Source of the DNA: Parietaria judaica
Taxonomy: Eukaryota; Streptophyta; Magnoliopsida; Rosales; Urticaceae
Reading direction: 5' to 3'
DNA: 64,000 nt
Assembly (NCBI GenBank): GCA_954871525.1
Contig: OX940869.1
Location: 26,316,001-26,380,000, forward strand
The position numbers and the translations under genes are program-made. How positions within the stretch are numbered: the stretch's first letter is position 1; every line of letters begins with the position of its first letter. Below the pieces are notes generated by a model, which saw nothing but the letters and a program-made list of their open reading frames with translations, searched no databases and was not told where the DNA came from. This document shows positions 12,881 to 25,300 of the stretch, one piece after another.

Positions 12881-13139
12881 CCCACGTTCATCCCTTGTAA
12901 TACTTCTTGTCTTGCTTGTAGCTTTTACCCTAAAAATACCAATAACATAACAGAGGACGTATCCATCAAAACGGGGAGAACCTCTTAAAAAATGATCTTT
13001 GTCTCTTTTTTTCTCCGTCGTACATCTCGTTCAACGTGATCTAGTTTTAATGGAAAGACCCGAGCTCTGAGGTAATCTAAACTCGGAATTACGACGTTCG
13101 TATCTCTGTGACTGCAAAATTGAATTTCTCACCTCAACA
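12881..13139 (+). repeat. Solo LTR A, right part
   Basis: This matches the last 260 bp of the intact solo LTR (13858-14115) and ends CTCAACA. It is followed by the target duplication ATCGT at 13140-13144, which equals the bases before 5403. Confidence 0.9.
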
Positions 13140-13191
13140 ATCGTGATTAGCGTTGTTTTTTTTTTTTATCATTTACAAAAGTAGTAACAAT

Positions 13192-14115
13192 TGTTGAGAT
13201 ACGATTTCATCCATTTATAATTAGTATAATGGATAAATCTTTTACCATTAATTCTTGATAAAGCCCAATGGGCGTAGCATATTATTCAAATTATATCTAA
13301 CGTTTCTGGCCCAACATGAGCTGGGGCATTTTGCAGGGCTTAGTTGAAAGAAGTCAGCTATTTCTTGCCACTTTTCCGGAATAGCCTATATATCTCGCCT
13401 CAGCGACGCTGTTATAATAGAAATCTTGAAGAACTGGTTGCATTGTCACGAAGTCATCGTCTCAAGCTTCGATAAGATATATAGAGTGTGCAAATCCGAC
13501 GTCCGAGCAAGAAGTTATGGCTTCCTGAAGACAGCATGCCGAATCTGGTCGCCCACAGCGACGAGCTGGTCACCTGGTCAACGAATCTGGACGCAAACAT
13601 CACCAAATACACCAATAGAGGCGCATTTAAGCACCTTAAAGCACAGAATTGAAGACACGACAATCAATGACACAATTCAAGGAAGATTTCAGCTCAAGGA
13701 AATGAATCAAAGACTCATTTACTCGGCGCATTGAAGACAAATATTCAAAGTTGAAGACTATAAATATACAATTTCTACATTAGTTTTAGGGGCGGGAAGG
13801 GGCTGCTTTGGATAGGCTGAAACACACTCATAGTATAGAAAATACTTATTATTTTCCCACGTTCATCCCATGTAATACTTCTTCTCTTGTTTGTATCTTT
13901 TACACCTAAAATATCAATAACATAACTGAGGACGTAGCCATCAAAACGGAGTGAACCTCTTTAAAAAAATGATCTTTGTCTCTTTCTTTCTCCGTTGCAC
14001 ATTTCTTTCAACGCGATCTAGTTTTAATAGAAAGACCTGAGCTCTAAGGTAAACTAAACTCGGAATTACACCATCGTAACTCCGTGACTTCGGAAGTGAA
14101 TTTTCCACCTCAACA
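13192..14115 (+). repeat. Solo LTR B (intact, 924 bp)
   Basis: It starts TGTTGAG and ends CTCAACA, with a perfect 5-bp target duplication ACAAT at 13187-13191 and 14116-14120. No internal retrotransposon sequence adjoins it, so it is a solo LTR left by recombination between two LTRs. It lies only 52 bp after solo LTR A in the same orientation, and its end is 275 bp before the DEG9 start codon. It could supply promoter or UTR sequence to DEG9. LTR structure does not show whether the parent was copia or gypsy. Confidence 0.93.
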
Positions 14116-14390
14116 ACAATAACTAATGAAAAAGTGAGTGCCACAATTTTTTAAATTGACTCCGTGCCGCTCATTTTTAAATAATTTAAGTACTTTTATC
14201 GTTAATAATTCTATTATTATCGTCTGAAATGAAATTGGGCCCACAGTGAGGCCCAGCAGACGCACCTCATTCCTTCTCTCTCCCGCCATTGATTCCCATT
14301 TCCAAGCTCACTCCTCTGCAACACTCTCCACCATCCACACCTCTCTCTCAACTCCAAACCCTCGCATCGCATTGTACCTCTCTCGAAGAA

Positions 14391-17300
14391 ATGGGCGACA
14401 GTAAGCGGAAGCGAGACCGAACCCCGAAAGCCTCAACCGAAGTCTCCGCCGCGGCCGCCGAAGACCCCGTCGGAGCCACCGAAAACGGCGGCGCTCAGCC
14501 TTCGCGTCGCGGGAGGCCGAGGAAGGCCGCCGCCGAGCCGGAGACACCGTTGGAAGCTCTCTCGCCGGCGCGGCGGAGCTCGCGGCTCAAGGAGCACCAG
14601 AACGGCGCCGAGGCGCTGGAGAGCGTCGCGAGGGTGGTGCCGTCGATGGAGGCGGTGGTGAAGGTGTTCTGCGTCCACACAGAGCCGAATTTCTCGCTGC
14701 CGTGGCAGCGGAAGAGGCAGTACAGCTCGAGCAGCAGCGGGTTCGTCGTCGGAGGCCGGAGGGTTCTGACGAACGCGCATTCGGTGGAGCATCACACGCA
14801 GGTCAAGCTCAAGAAGCGCGGTTCGGATAGGAAGTACTTGGCCACCGTGCTTGCCGTCGGCACCGAATGCGATATTGGTACGGTTTTGTGATTGTTGATT
14901 CTTGTCACTTTTGTAGGAAGAAATGTGAACCAGAATTGCTCTTCTTATAGTAAGAAGATCTTGAGAAAGCGAACAAGCGTGTTTTGCTTTTCATTTCTTA
15001 TTAACACTGTATATGAAATCATTACTTGGGCTTTACGGAATGTTTACGAGCTTATTGTTCGGAGGTCCGATAGTTGCGTTTTTGAACTTTGGGGTTTGCA
15101 AGTTTGTGCCATTTTCTAGTTGCAACTTTTCCGCAGTTTGCGATTTCGGAAATGTATTTCATTGGGTGTTATGATCTGTTCGGGTTTGTGACCTGAATCC
15201 GCTAGGCCCGGCTTGTATTCGTAGTTTTGTAGTTCGGATTAGTCAAAACCTACCGTTCATTTAATTTCTGTACTCGAGAGAATGGTATTCATCTCCTCTG
15301 ACTGGTTTTCTTCGTTTCCACATAAAAAACCCGTGTCATTTTTTTTGTCTCTCTTTCGTTGTTTTTTTTGTGTGTTTAATTTATAAGTTCATAACATCAG
15401 CAGTGACATTTTTGAGTTGTTTCGTGCTTCAGCAATGCTGACGGTGAGTGACGACAAGTTCTGGGAAGGAGTTTCACCCGTGGAGTTTGGAGATTTGCCT
15501 GCGCTTCAAGATGCAGTAACCGTTGTGGGCTACCCTATCGGAGGTGACACTATCTCAGTGACGAGTGGTGTTGTGTCGCGTATTGAGATTCTATCTTACG
15601 TTCACGGGTCGACCGAGCTTTTAGGACTCCAGGTGATTTTTCTGTTCATAGCGTACGGTGCTCGAGTGCCTGAGATTTCTCATATCAAGTTTTGACAACT
15701 TGTTTAAACAGATCGATGCTGCAATAAACTCGGGAAACTCCGGAGGACCTGCGTTTAATGACAAGGGGAACTGTGTGGGTATCGCATTTCAGTCGCTCAA
15801 ACACGAAGATGCGGAAAACATTGGCTACGTCATACCAGCACCGGTTATCATGCACTTCATCAAGTATTATGAGAAGAATGGGGCATACACAGGTAGAAAT
15901 AAAATCACTTGTATAAGCTTCTAACTGCGAATGTATAGCCTTTTTTTTTTCTTCTTCTTCTTCTTCTTATAATACACCCTTCTTATTAGGGTTTCCGATT
16001 CTCGGGGTGGAGTGGCAGAAGATGGAAAATCCCGATCTGCGCTCGTCTATTGGGATGGCATCTGATCAGAAGGGTGTCCGTATTAGAAGAATCGAACCTA
16101 CTGCTCCAGAATCTCACGCCCTGAGGCCGTCGGATGTGATTCTTAGTTTTGATGGGGTTAAAGTTGCTAATGACGGAACAGGTAATCTGCATATCATTTC
16201 TTTAATTAGCTTTTCAGTTATGTCGTGGTACGGCATAATCATAGGATGCGAGTTAGTCTGAATTTTCTCAAAATAAATGGTCTGCTCATCTTTGCATGGA
16301 CATCAGTTCTAGATTTTTCCTCGCAGGATCCCTGATTCTCGTCTTCTATTAGGGGGGTTCATAATAAATCGTAATTGAAATCATGAAAACTGAAACCTAA
16401 AATTTACCAAATTTTTGACTGCCGCATTTTTCTATTTCTTTTTGAAGAAAATTTATAGTTGGCGTTGCGGTTTAAACCGCTAACTCTTTCTTCTTTGTGG
16501 TATTGGTTGTGATATGTTTGTAAAACTGTAAACGATAGACTAAGTTACCACTCACAAAATTTGTTAGATTGTTTATAAGTTTTTACATGTCATCTAGGTT
16601 TTCGACTATCTTTCTGGATAAGATATTATTTTGTTTATTTATAAATGCGGATAAAATACAATTTAATACCGGAAACCCAGTAATTGGTAAAAAAACGAAT
16701 TTAAGCAGGAAGTTTGGTTTAAAAAACGCTTACAAAAGCTGAACAAATGACTTGGTTGTTCACCCCTAGCTTCTACCCTTTTGGTTGATATTAACTCTTA
16801 TGTTCTCGGGATCTTACAGTTCCATTCAGGCATGGAGAGCGAATAGGTTTTAGTTACCTCGTCTCCCAAAAGTACACAGGGGATAACGCACTGGTCAGTG
16901 TTCTTCGTAATTCAGAGATAATAGATTACAATATAAAGCTTTCGACCCACAAGCGTCTCATCCCTGCACACATCAAGGGCAGACCTCCCTCTTACTACAT
17001 TATTGCCGGATTTGTTTTCAGTGCCGTTTCGGTTCCGTATCTGCGTTCCGAGGTTTTCCCTTATCCTTGGTTTTTTAAATTTATGTTTGATCATAATGAT
17101 TTGAACCTGAAAATGGATTTTCCATTTACGACGACTCTATCTTCTCTTTCTTGCTAAGATATATTCTCTCATGTAGAGTCTAGGTAGGAATCGAGATAGA
17201 GAAATCAAACACGAACCTATGAAAATTTAGTGAAGAGATTAATTCCCATAATTTTAATAAAATAAATATAAGCAAAGAACATATGTAGAGGCCGTTCGGT

Positions 17301-18174
17301 TGAGAGCATGACCTTCACTTTCCCTAAAGATGTAACAGACAATATGCCGAAACTCACGTGCCTGACACCCCTGGGATTGTCACCTAAAGTAGATATTAGG
17401 AAACTTAATCTCTATTTATCACAAACTTCCAAAAACACCCTCAACCTAAAGCAGGAATAAGGCTATAATTTATTTCCAAATAAGCTAAAAAGAAATATAC
17501 ATAACGTCTTACTATGTATTTTTTATTTCTTTCGTCAGTATGGGAAAGAATATGAATTCGATGCCCCCGTGAAGCTATTGGACAAACATATACATGCCAT
17601 GGCACAAACTATTGATGAACAAGTAGTTGTTATATCTCAGGTTCAGATTGCCCCTCGTTTCGTGTTTTTATGATTCTAATTTCGGAGCTGATTACCTTCT
17701 TAACACTCCAGGTTCTTGTAGCCGACATTAATATTGGATACGAGGAAATTGTAAATACACAGGTCAGTTTCTTTGACGTTTCCTCCTGTAATCTAATCTT
17801 GTTATTATTTAAATTTAAATATGCTCACTTGTAAAAGCCCGTGCTCTTAGGTTCTAGCGTTCAATGGCAAATCCGTTCAAAATCTGAAGACATTGGCGAG
17901 CATGGTCGAGAGCTGCAAAGATGAATATCTCAAGTTTGATCTAGAATATGACCAGGTTCTCTTTCTCACATACATATACATATATACACACGCAAACATA
18001 TATATATATATATTATATATGCTAGAAACATACTTGTGTAACGTGTGCTGGATCGGAAACTTGTTTGTTGCACAGATAGTCGTGTTGCAGGCAAAGACAG
18101 CGAGAGAAGCGACGCTAGACATTCTGGCAACACATTGCATACCTTCTGCCATGTCTGATGATCTGAAGACATGA
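14391..18174 (+). CDS. DEG9: DEG9-type nuclear serine protease
   Basis: Exons: 14391-14877, 15433-15632, 15712-15892, 15990-16181, 16820-17052, 17539-17640, 17712-17762, 17851-17955, 18076-18174. All introns are GT-AG. The coding length of 1650 nt gives 549 aa. The N-terminus is basic and disordered (about 1-95), with KRKR and RRGRPRK stretches that fit nuclear import. The trypsin-like protease domain has His130 (TNAHS), Asp161 (ECDIA) and Ser239 (GNSGGP). Two PDZ regions follow, about 300-400 ([13 protein letters not shown]) and about 455-545. The protein closely resembles Arabidopsis DEG9 (At5g40200) as I remember it. That is an ATP-independent Deg/HtrA protease of the nucleus and nucleolus reported to turn over the cytokinin response regulator ARR4. 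The ATG at 14391 has A at -3 and G at +4. An in-frame ATG at 14289 would add 34 aa. Intron 4 carries a MITE. No defect is seen. Confidence 0.96.
16350..16768. mobile_element. hAT MITE in DEG9 intron 4
   Basis: The ends are TAGGGGGGTTCA and, reversed, TAGGGGTGAACA. Flanking octamers TCTTCTAT (16342-16349) and GCTTCTAC (16769-16776) share six of eight bases, an eroded target duplication. It is 419 bp, non-coding, and accounts for most of the 638-bp intron. The splice sites are untouched. Confidence 0.8.
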
Positions 18175-18583
18175 TGAGATGAGCATATTCCAAAAAGGAA
18201 AGATTCTCAATCTCTGGCATGCTCTCATTTTCTGAGTTAGGTTGAGAATTTGAGATGTTTCTTCTTATAAACTTCATATTATATGTGCGACGTGTCACAA
18301 ATTAGCTGGAAAAAAAAAGATAAAAAAGGAATAGAGCTTGATTATATGAAATTATATTTTGGCTGTTATACATTACTTAATATCAGTGGAGGAATGTTTT
18401 TGAGTCAGCATGTCTTTATTTTGAGCTCTTTTAGCTTATATGTTTTTTAAACGACATCGAACGATAAACGACTTTGGATGATGAACGGTACAGAAATAGA
18501 AAGGCGATTTCCGTGAATGACTAATTCTGTACAGAGATTGAAAAATGGTTACCGCTTATGAAGGACCATTTTCTCCCATTTGG
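18175..18583. other. DEG9 3' flank
   Basis: Probable 3' UTR and downstream DNA of DEG9, AT-rich. AT-rich stretches near 18300-18360 could direct polyadenylation, but no single signal is decisive. Confidence 0.4.
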
Positions 18584-18725
18584 TAGGGGTGAAAGCGGGT
18601 CCAAAACCTGGATTTTTTCTCAACATGGATCCCAAATCCGGATTTCGGGTTTAGAAAATCAAAACTCCAACCTGATTTTAAAACTTTAAAACCCGGATCC
18701 CCGATTCCGGGTTTTAAAAGTTTAG
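18584..18725. mobile_element. Truncated hAT-type element
   Basis: It begins TAGGGGTGAAAGCGGGTCC, a typical plant hAT tip. Subterminal repeats ATCCGGATTTCGGG and AACCCGGATCCCCG follow. No opposite TIR is seen, so this is one end of a decayed copy. Confidence 0.5.
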
Positions 18726-18922
18726 CTTATCTAATCTCTGATTTTAGCAGTAATTTACATAGCTCCATTTTCTTTCCTCTCATTTTCAGGGAAATAGTGC
18801 AGACTGTTCTTGCTTTTACATTATGGCCATGTTTTTGAATTTCCAATTATAGCCGTACGCATTCTAAGTTATATATATTTCTAATTATATACATATTGTT
18901 TTTTATTTTTATTTTTTGTGCA

Positions 18923-21900
18923 TCAACATTTGTCCTGATTGTTGTCAAACTTCAACAGAGGAGTCTTATGGCTGGGTTGTGATTCCAAGCTCTCTTCTTG
19001 AGACGCTCCGTTAATCTGCTCTTTCGATTTCCCCCACATCACCGTGTAGAACCCAATCGAGATGATAGTTGCTCCGATCAGACTGCAAAAACATCTTGTT
19101 AAATCAAGAAAAACAGTGTTCTATGTCTCGATATTGCATTGGACTCGTTCTTATAGAGAGGGGAATAATGTCGCTGATGTTTTTGCTTGTGTTGGTGCTA
19201 AGTAGAGATAATTTCTTTTACGCTTATATTAAGCATGTTTAAGATACGGCCGTGTTTGTTTATTGTGAATCTTGTCTTTTCGCTACCATAATTTTTTTCC
19301 GGTATAAGTGAGATACGCACTATTAAATTTTGAGGAGATAAGATGACAAGTGACTTTAGAGAAGAGAGAGGAATATGAATAAGAACCTTCCAAGATGGAG
19401 AGTTTCTCCGAGGAAGACGAAGCCCATGGCAGCAGCGATGGCGATGGAGAGAGGCTTGAACATCGCAACATAGACGGGACCCTTGACGCGCAGCGCCCAT
19501 GAATGGACCGTGTTGTTCAAGAACGACCCGAAAACTCCCTGTCCACCATAGCAACCATATCTACTCATTAAACAGTGATAATGCATTGATATTTTAGTGT
19601 ATTTGGAAGAAGAAATAAAAGGATTCATCTTATCTTCTCTTTGCATTCAGTAAAAAGTTTTTAGATTTGCGAGCATGATAAATTTCATTATCAAAAGAAT
19701 AACTTGACTTTTTATACACTAAAGTACCTATGTTTCGTAGTTTATATACCATATGTTAGTATGAAGGCTTAAGAAGAAAGATGCGGAAAAATGAAACTTT
19801 GAGGATGGAGAAGTGAAACTTTGAGCAGACATGAACTAACAGTCGGGTATGGGCGTACGCTCACAGGCAAGCTTTTTCGTGAGTTGGGGGGCACGGGATG
19901 CCCAACATTTCTTCGAAATCCCGTTTTTTGAAATGGGTGCAAGTTCTTTTTTGATAACAGGAAATTTTTTCTTGTTTAAAGCAAGGCACCGGTTGCCCGC
20001 GCCCAAGGAAAAGTAGTGCGCAAGTTGCCTGTCTCCGAGAAAAACCCAGGACCCTTATCATCACCCTATAGTGTGAGCATGAAGAGGAAGAAAATTGTGT
20101 TTTTGTTTGAATGAGAAATATGTTAATATACTTATTAACTTAATAAAATTATGGTGCTTAAATTACAAAAAATGGGTACTTCTGGTTAGGCTATAAGTCA
20201 AGTTTTCTTACTATATGATTAGTTAGGGTATAATATGATATGTTACCGAGCAGAGAACAGAGGCCAATGCAATTCCAGGCTTGAGTTTCCAAGCATTCGG
20301 ATCAGTCTCCATGAACAGCGCCACAATGGCGGCCATTACGCTCACGAAGAGGTTGTAGAAGAATACAACGGTCAGTTCGTTCGGGTACTCTTTCATAATC
20401 TTTGTCTGCATTATTTAAACGACTCGTTACGGGCTTAATTTTGGTCGCATAAATAATTCAAATTTAAATTGTGAATGCAACCTATTTTGTATGTTTGTCC
20501 GTACGTATGTCAGACCTCCAACTTTGTATAGTTACCTGAACGATGTACCAGAGCGGGACCAAGATATATTCTGCCGTGAGCAAGAGGCCACCGAGCAGCC
20601 AACTGGGGTTTGTGGCGGTCGAGAGAACCTTAGGCTGTTGCCGATGGGCGTTGGCAGTAAGAGCAACGATGATCGGCGGACCCTGGTACAGCGTCGCCAA
20701 GAATGCGCCTGATATCGACACCAGTGTGCCCATCACTTTGGCTTGACTGCTTTTGCTTTTCACCGCCACTTTCTCCATCCTTTTGTTTTTCAATTATTCA
20801 AGAGAGAGAGAGATTGTTGATGAAGTTATCTGGGGAGACTGGAGTTAAAAGATACAAAGTAAAAGTAAAAGCAAAAGAGAGTGGTCCTTGAGAATTTAGG
20901 ACAAACAATGGCTTAAAACAAGCACTGTCTCTTGTCTATCCATTTCATTCTCACTTTTCTTGTAATCATTCATTGGAATAGTTTGAAGATAATGTTTTGA
21001 GAGCAGGCACGTTGGCAGTTGAACTTGAGAATGTGACTACCCATTAAGTTGAATAATTTATTAAGCTACAATAATTCGAAAAATGGGTGGGAATTCAGGG
21101 GCGGAGCCAGGATTTCTACAAGAGGGGGCGAAAAAAATTAAGCTTGAATTTTTAGAATATAATATGATATAAAAGTATTTTTATAATTAATTTTTATAAA
21201 TCGATAATATTTAGTTATACAATGGTACAAATATTATTACTTAATATATAATAAAAGAATATTTATATTAAGAGATTAATATATATAGAAAAAATGAGAT
21301 TGTTGGGAATTGAACTTTAGTCTCTTAGGAAGAGAGAGTTAAAACTGAACTTAGATTCCACTACATTAGAGTTCTAATTTTGTCTACATATGGTACCTTT
21401 TATATATATTGATAAAACTGTATATATATTTATATATATATTTTTTTATTAAAACTAACGTGTTTGAATCAAGTGGGGGCGGCCGCACCCGCTCGGCCCC
21501 AACCAGCTCCACCCCTGGGTGGGATAATTGCATATTTGCTTTGTATTGTACTGATTAAATACTCGAAATCATAAAATTTGCGTTTTCGATTGATTCCGTT
21601 TCATGTGTCTCTATTGATGTTGTTGTTTTATTTTTTACACGTGTACAACTCAAATTGTATTTTTTCTATGTTTTGAAATTTCTCTTATTAGCGTGCTTCA
21701 TTATGAAGCATACACGTGGAAATGACTTTAACATTAACAGAGACATGCAGGACAAAAAAAAAAAAAAAAATTCAAATTACATGACTTTGTATATATTCAG
21801 CATAATTGAAAATTTGAGAATATATCACGATATATCAAACTTAGTATACTTTAATCAACATTCATACAATGAGACGTAACAACATTTTCATATTATATAA

Positions 21901-23967
21901 GCTCATATCATTTCCAAGTTGTGTATAAAAGATTGATTTCAAATTCAATAGTACCTTGCATCACGCAATCCTATTGATTATTAGATTAAAAAAGAAAACG
22001 ACACATCTTTCAAAAAAAGAAAAAAAGAAAAGAAAAGAAAACGACACATGTAAATAAAGAAAATAGACGTTTGACTAAAATACAAGGTTGCAATATAACG
22101 TGCACGCAAAGAGAATACATTAATTAATGGCATTGGAAATGTAAAATGGTAAGAAACAAAGCACTTTACCATTGAAACTCAACGTGATCAAACGCCTCTC
22201 ATTTAAGCATTTGCCAACATCTATTAATCAAACTACAACTTCTTATATCTCTTTCTAAAGGCCACATAAGTGCACACTTAGCACAAAATTGCTAAGGTTA
22301 CTTAGAAATTATGACCTATATCTATTTAATTTAGCTCCGGCCATTCCGTTATTTTGCGGTACATAATAAATTTATTTGATATATTAGTGAAAACGAGGGG
22401 ATCGGGCCAATAAGCCTAGACCTTTCATAGTGGTATTTTTTGTAATTGGAGTTTGTAGGGATTAATTTACTCGTAATCGAACACTATATTCAAATTTTGA
22501 AAGAGTTTAGTACTGTGAGAATGATTTTTTTAGTGCGCATAATTAAGAAGAGTAAAAAAATATTCCATACAATTTTAATTTTATATTTTTAATTTTGAGA
22601 GTGACTAGAGGTAGGGTTGACCTTGAGTTTGTCGTTTTTAATTAGGGTGTTTAATCAGGGCTCTGAGCTAAATACAGTTTGGGGTCCTTAAGACATTTTT
22701 TTATATATATTTTGGTAAATGTACAATAATATATGTATAAAATTGGAGCCCTCAAAATTTAGGAGACCGAGGCACCAGCCTTACTTGCCTATAATCAAGG
22801 CCGGCCCTGACTATAACTCCTATTTATGAACTATCTCGATCATAATAAACTCTTGACTACTTCTACTACTTTTTTTTTTTTTTAAAACTATTGTATCAAT
22901 TTCTCTAACTTCCATTCGTTCGCGTGTGATTTGTAACTACTCTAGACTATAGTTATAAGAAGAAGAAGAAAAAAAGGTCTTACAAAATCAAATAATTAAT
23001 TGGATTTCATAATTTCAAAGTTAGGTTTATCAGAGTCATCAATCACATTGAAAGAAAAATCCAAGAAAAAAGACAGTTAAGTTAAAGTAATGCAATGGTG
23101 GGGACGTAGAGTAGTGAGTATGACACACGCTCTCTCCTCTATCACACATACTCCAAAGCGTCTTTTTACAACAAAAGACGCATAAATAAATACTATCGAT
23201 ATTCGATAGTGTTCGACACTTAGACGCACTCATTCAATATTACACAAAGAATATATTATATCTTGCACGTAGAAATAATATGATTTATTTATTATACTTT
23301 ATATCGACGGTTGAGATTTCTCGTTACTTAATCAGAAACGATTAAAAAAAGTACCTGAAGATAACGGCGAGGATGAAAGTGAAAGCTGGCACGAGGTTGC
23401 TGATGGCAGAAGCAAGCGTCGGAGAGCTGTAACTTATGCCTGTGAATCCCATTATCTGCGACGAACACCTGTTCATATATATATATATATATATCGATGA
23501 TTTTTTGTTTAATTTATTGAAATAGATTAAAGGGTCAGTCTTTAATCTCAGTATGATCGAGTAGTGATTACCCTATAAGCCCGAGAAGTCCGATCTTGAT
23601 CATGATCGACGAGCTCAGAGGAGGCAGTACTCTTGATCTGCAAGGCAAGAAGCTCGTGAGCAGTGTCGGAGCTACGGGTGTCCGTTTTTCGCTTTTACTT
23701 GGGTTTTTATGCTAAAGATTGATTTATTTTTAATTAAATCGGGCTCCGTCACTGTATTTATGTTTACCTGCGGGAGAAGAAGGGAGCCGGGAGGAGAACG
23801 AGAGCGGCGACGGTGTAGGCGTAGGCGACGAAGACGTGGTAGCTCATGCCTCGGAGAGTGGCGGCTTTGAAGAGCGTGTTTAGGCCGACGTTGATGCACT
23901 CCATCGTCACCATCGCCGCCAACGGCAGCACATCTTTGCGGCAGTAGTCTCTATCTCCGCTCACCAT
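18923..23967 (-). CDS. WAT1-related (UMAMIT/MtN21) transporter A
   Basis: Exons in coding order: 23967-23768, 23637-23572, 23468-23355, 20779-20536, 20405-20247, 19538-19387, 19082-18923. Together they make 1095 nt, giving 364 aa and a stop, with GT-AG introns throughout. The protein is a plant drug/metabolite exporter with two EamA repeats and about ten membrane helices. Repeat 1 (about 10-145) includes [18 protein letters not shown]. Repeat 2 (about 185-320) includes [17 protein letters not shown] and [12 protein letters not shown]1-related proteins carry auxin or amino acids across the tonoplast or plasma membrane. The substrate here cannot be read from sequence. The gene converges on DEG9, as the neighbouring WAT1-type gene does in Arabidopsis (from memory). 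Intron 3 is 2575 bp and holds transposon relics. Intron 2 has an (AT)n run abutting its acceptor. The length is normal and nothing is broken. Confidence 0.94.
21096..21517. mobile_element. CAGGGGCGGA-type MITE in WAT1-A intron 3
   Basis: The ends are CAGGGGCGGAGCCAGG and, reversed, CAGGGGTGGAGCTGGT. Flanks are GGTGGGAATT (21086-21095) and GGTGGGATAATT (21518-21529), a target duplication with a 2-bp indel. It is 422 bp and AT-rich inside, with a GC-rich rim. The same family forms the outer shell at 31989-37681, whose 8-bp duplication suggests hAT. Confidence 0.75.
22656..22809. mobile_element. Short CAGGGC...GGCCGGCCCTG hAT-like fragment
   Basis: It begins CAGGGCTCTGAG and ends AGGCCGGCCCTG. 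The interior motifs GGGGTCC and GGAGCCC match the ends of the 6.8-kb insertion and the copy at 25042. No target duplication is visible. Probably an internally deleted relic in WAT1-A intron 3. Confidence 0.55.
23474..23494. repeat. (AT)n microsatellite at WAT1-A intron 2 acceptor
   Basis: On the coding strand the AT run ends just before GAACAG, the acceptor of exon 3, and takes the place of a normal pyrimidine tract. Confidence 0.8.
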
Positions 23968-25041
23968 CTCTCTCTAGAAAAATATGAAATGAAGGAGAGA
24001 GAGTATATATAATTTTTTTTTTCCTAGTTATATAGCTTTTTATTTTTATTTTTTATATTTGTTTGATTATACATTAATCACATATTGTTAATGAGTTTAT
24101 TAGATGTATGTGATGAAAGGTTCGTTTAGTAAACTATAAATTTAATATCGTTCGTTATTGTGTATCTCGACACGCTTGCAATAATGGAGCGGTTATATAT
24201 TGATAATTAATGAACAATATGTTGTGCTGAAATTAAATTATTATATAAACGAAAATCCTATCTGGGAACATGGTTTCTTAAATAATTTCTTACTTATCAA
24301 TAATTATATTCGTAGATCGGTGTTCCATTTGTCCAGTTGTAAAATGTTCCAATAGTTGAGTCAAGATAAATTGGTAGTAAGTCAAGAACTCCATTTATTT
24401 ATAGGGTTTATACCGGCAGATTACTTAAGTAGTTCAAAATTGTTTCGATAGAGTCAAGGTTTTTTTTTTAGTATTATATATACCAAAGTTATTATTTTTG
24501 GATTTTTTTAAAGAAATTCATCCATTTCTTTCATTTTTTTTATTAGTGGGCCTTTCTCTCTCTCCTTTATATCCAGCTTCATCGATATACAATAAACCTG
24601 ATGAATAACTTCATCCTAAATGAACAAATAAACTCATCTTTTCCATGTCTTTCTACATTCAAAGTGGAAAAAAGAGACGGTGCTCTCTAATGGCGAGCCA
24701 AATCCCATTGACCATTCAAAGCGACATTTTCGCAACCCTAGCTCTTCCTTAGCTTCGCCAGCTGCGAAGCGAGCTTCCTTGCTTTGTACAATACAGTCCA
24801 GAGCTCCGAGGAAGCACAATACAATGCGTTGCTCGTCTATACGTTGACATTTTTCGATTCTAAGCCCGGGAGAGCTTCATGTCCGATCACGCCGTTGCTG
24901 ATAGACCCATAAAAATATACCATTTGTTTTTTAACGAAAATATGACCAATATAGTATAGAGGTTTTAAATGTGTAAATATACTAACTTATAATTAGAAAT
25001 ACGCAGAGTGTAGTATTGTCAAATTACATTAAGAGTATATA
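23968..25041. other. Upstream region of WAT1-A
   Basis: This is the presumed promoter side of WAT1-A (minus strand), with CT/GA-rich sequence directly upstream of the ATG (23968-24005), probably the 5' UTR. A GC-richer patch at 24640-24900 is open on the minus strand for about 60 codons but shows no recognisable domain. Nothing else is identifiable. Confidence 0.45.
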
Positions 25042-25300
25042 CAGGGTCGGCCTTGACGTCATGGGTGACCTAGGCGAAAGAAATTTTGGGGTCCAAAAAG
25101 TATATATAAATAATATATTTTATTTAATTTTTCTTTAATAGTTATAAATGTTAATTTTTTTTAGATTTAACACTAGTAAATAAAAGTGCAAATAACTCTA
25201 AATTAGTGTTGTATCATCAATAAAACAATTTGGTACTATATTAGGGACATAATATTTTTTAATTGAAATCTCGATCTGCCTTTACGATGCCAACAAAACT
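25042..25300. mobile_element. hAT-like CAGGGTCGGCC fragment
   Basis: It starts CAGGGTCGGCCTTGA, then GACCTAGGCGAAAG and TTTTGGGGTCC, aligning with 6075-6440 for about 350 bp of decayed sequence. The right end is not evident. Confidence 0.5.

Larger units (their letters stand above)
20780..23354. other. Long intron 3 of WAT1-A
   Basis: The other WAT1-A introns are about 100-710 bp, so 2575 bp is exceptional. The excess includes the MITE at 21096-21517 and the hAT fragment at 22656-22809. The rest is AT-rich with T-runs and no coding signal. The acceptor before exon 4 (AAACAAAAG) has a weak pyrimidine tract. Confidence 0.7.

Noticed and set aside
14433..14795. Minus-strand frame opposite DEG9 exon 1
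   Set aside because: Arginine/proline-rich shadow of a GC-rich exon.
23355..23967. Exons 1-3 as a separate truncated WAT1 gene
   Set aside because: Phases and the residues across the 2.6-kb gap (AG then G, giving Arg) join exactly with exon 4 at 20779, and the total is the normal length for the family.
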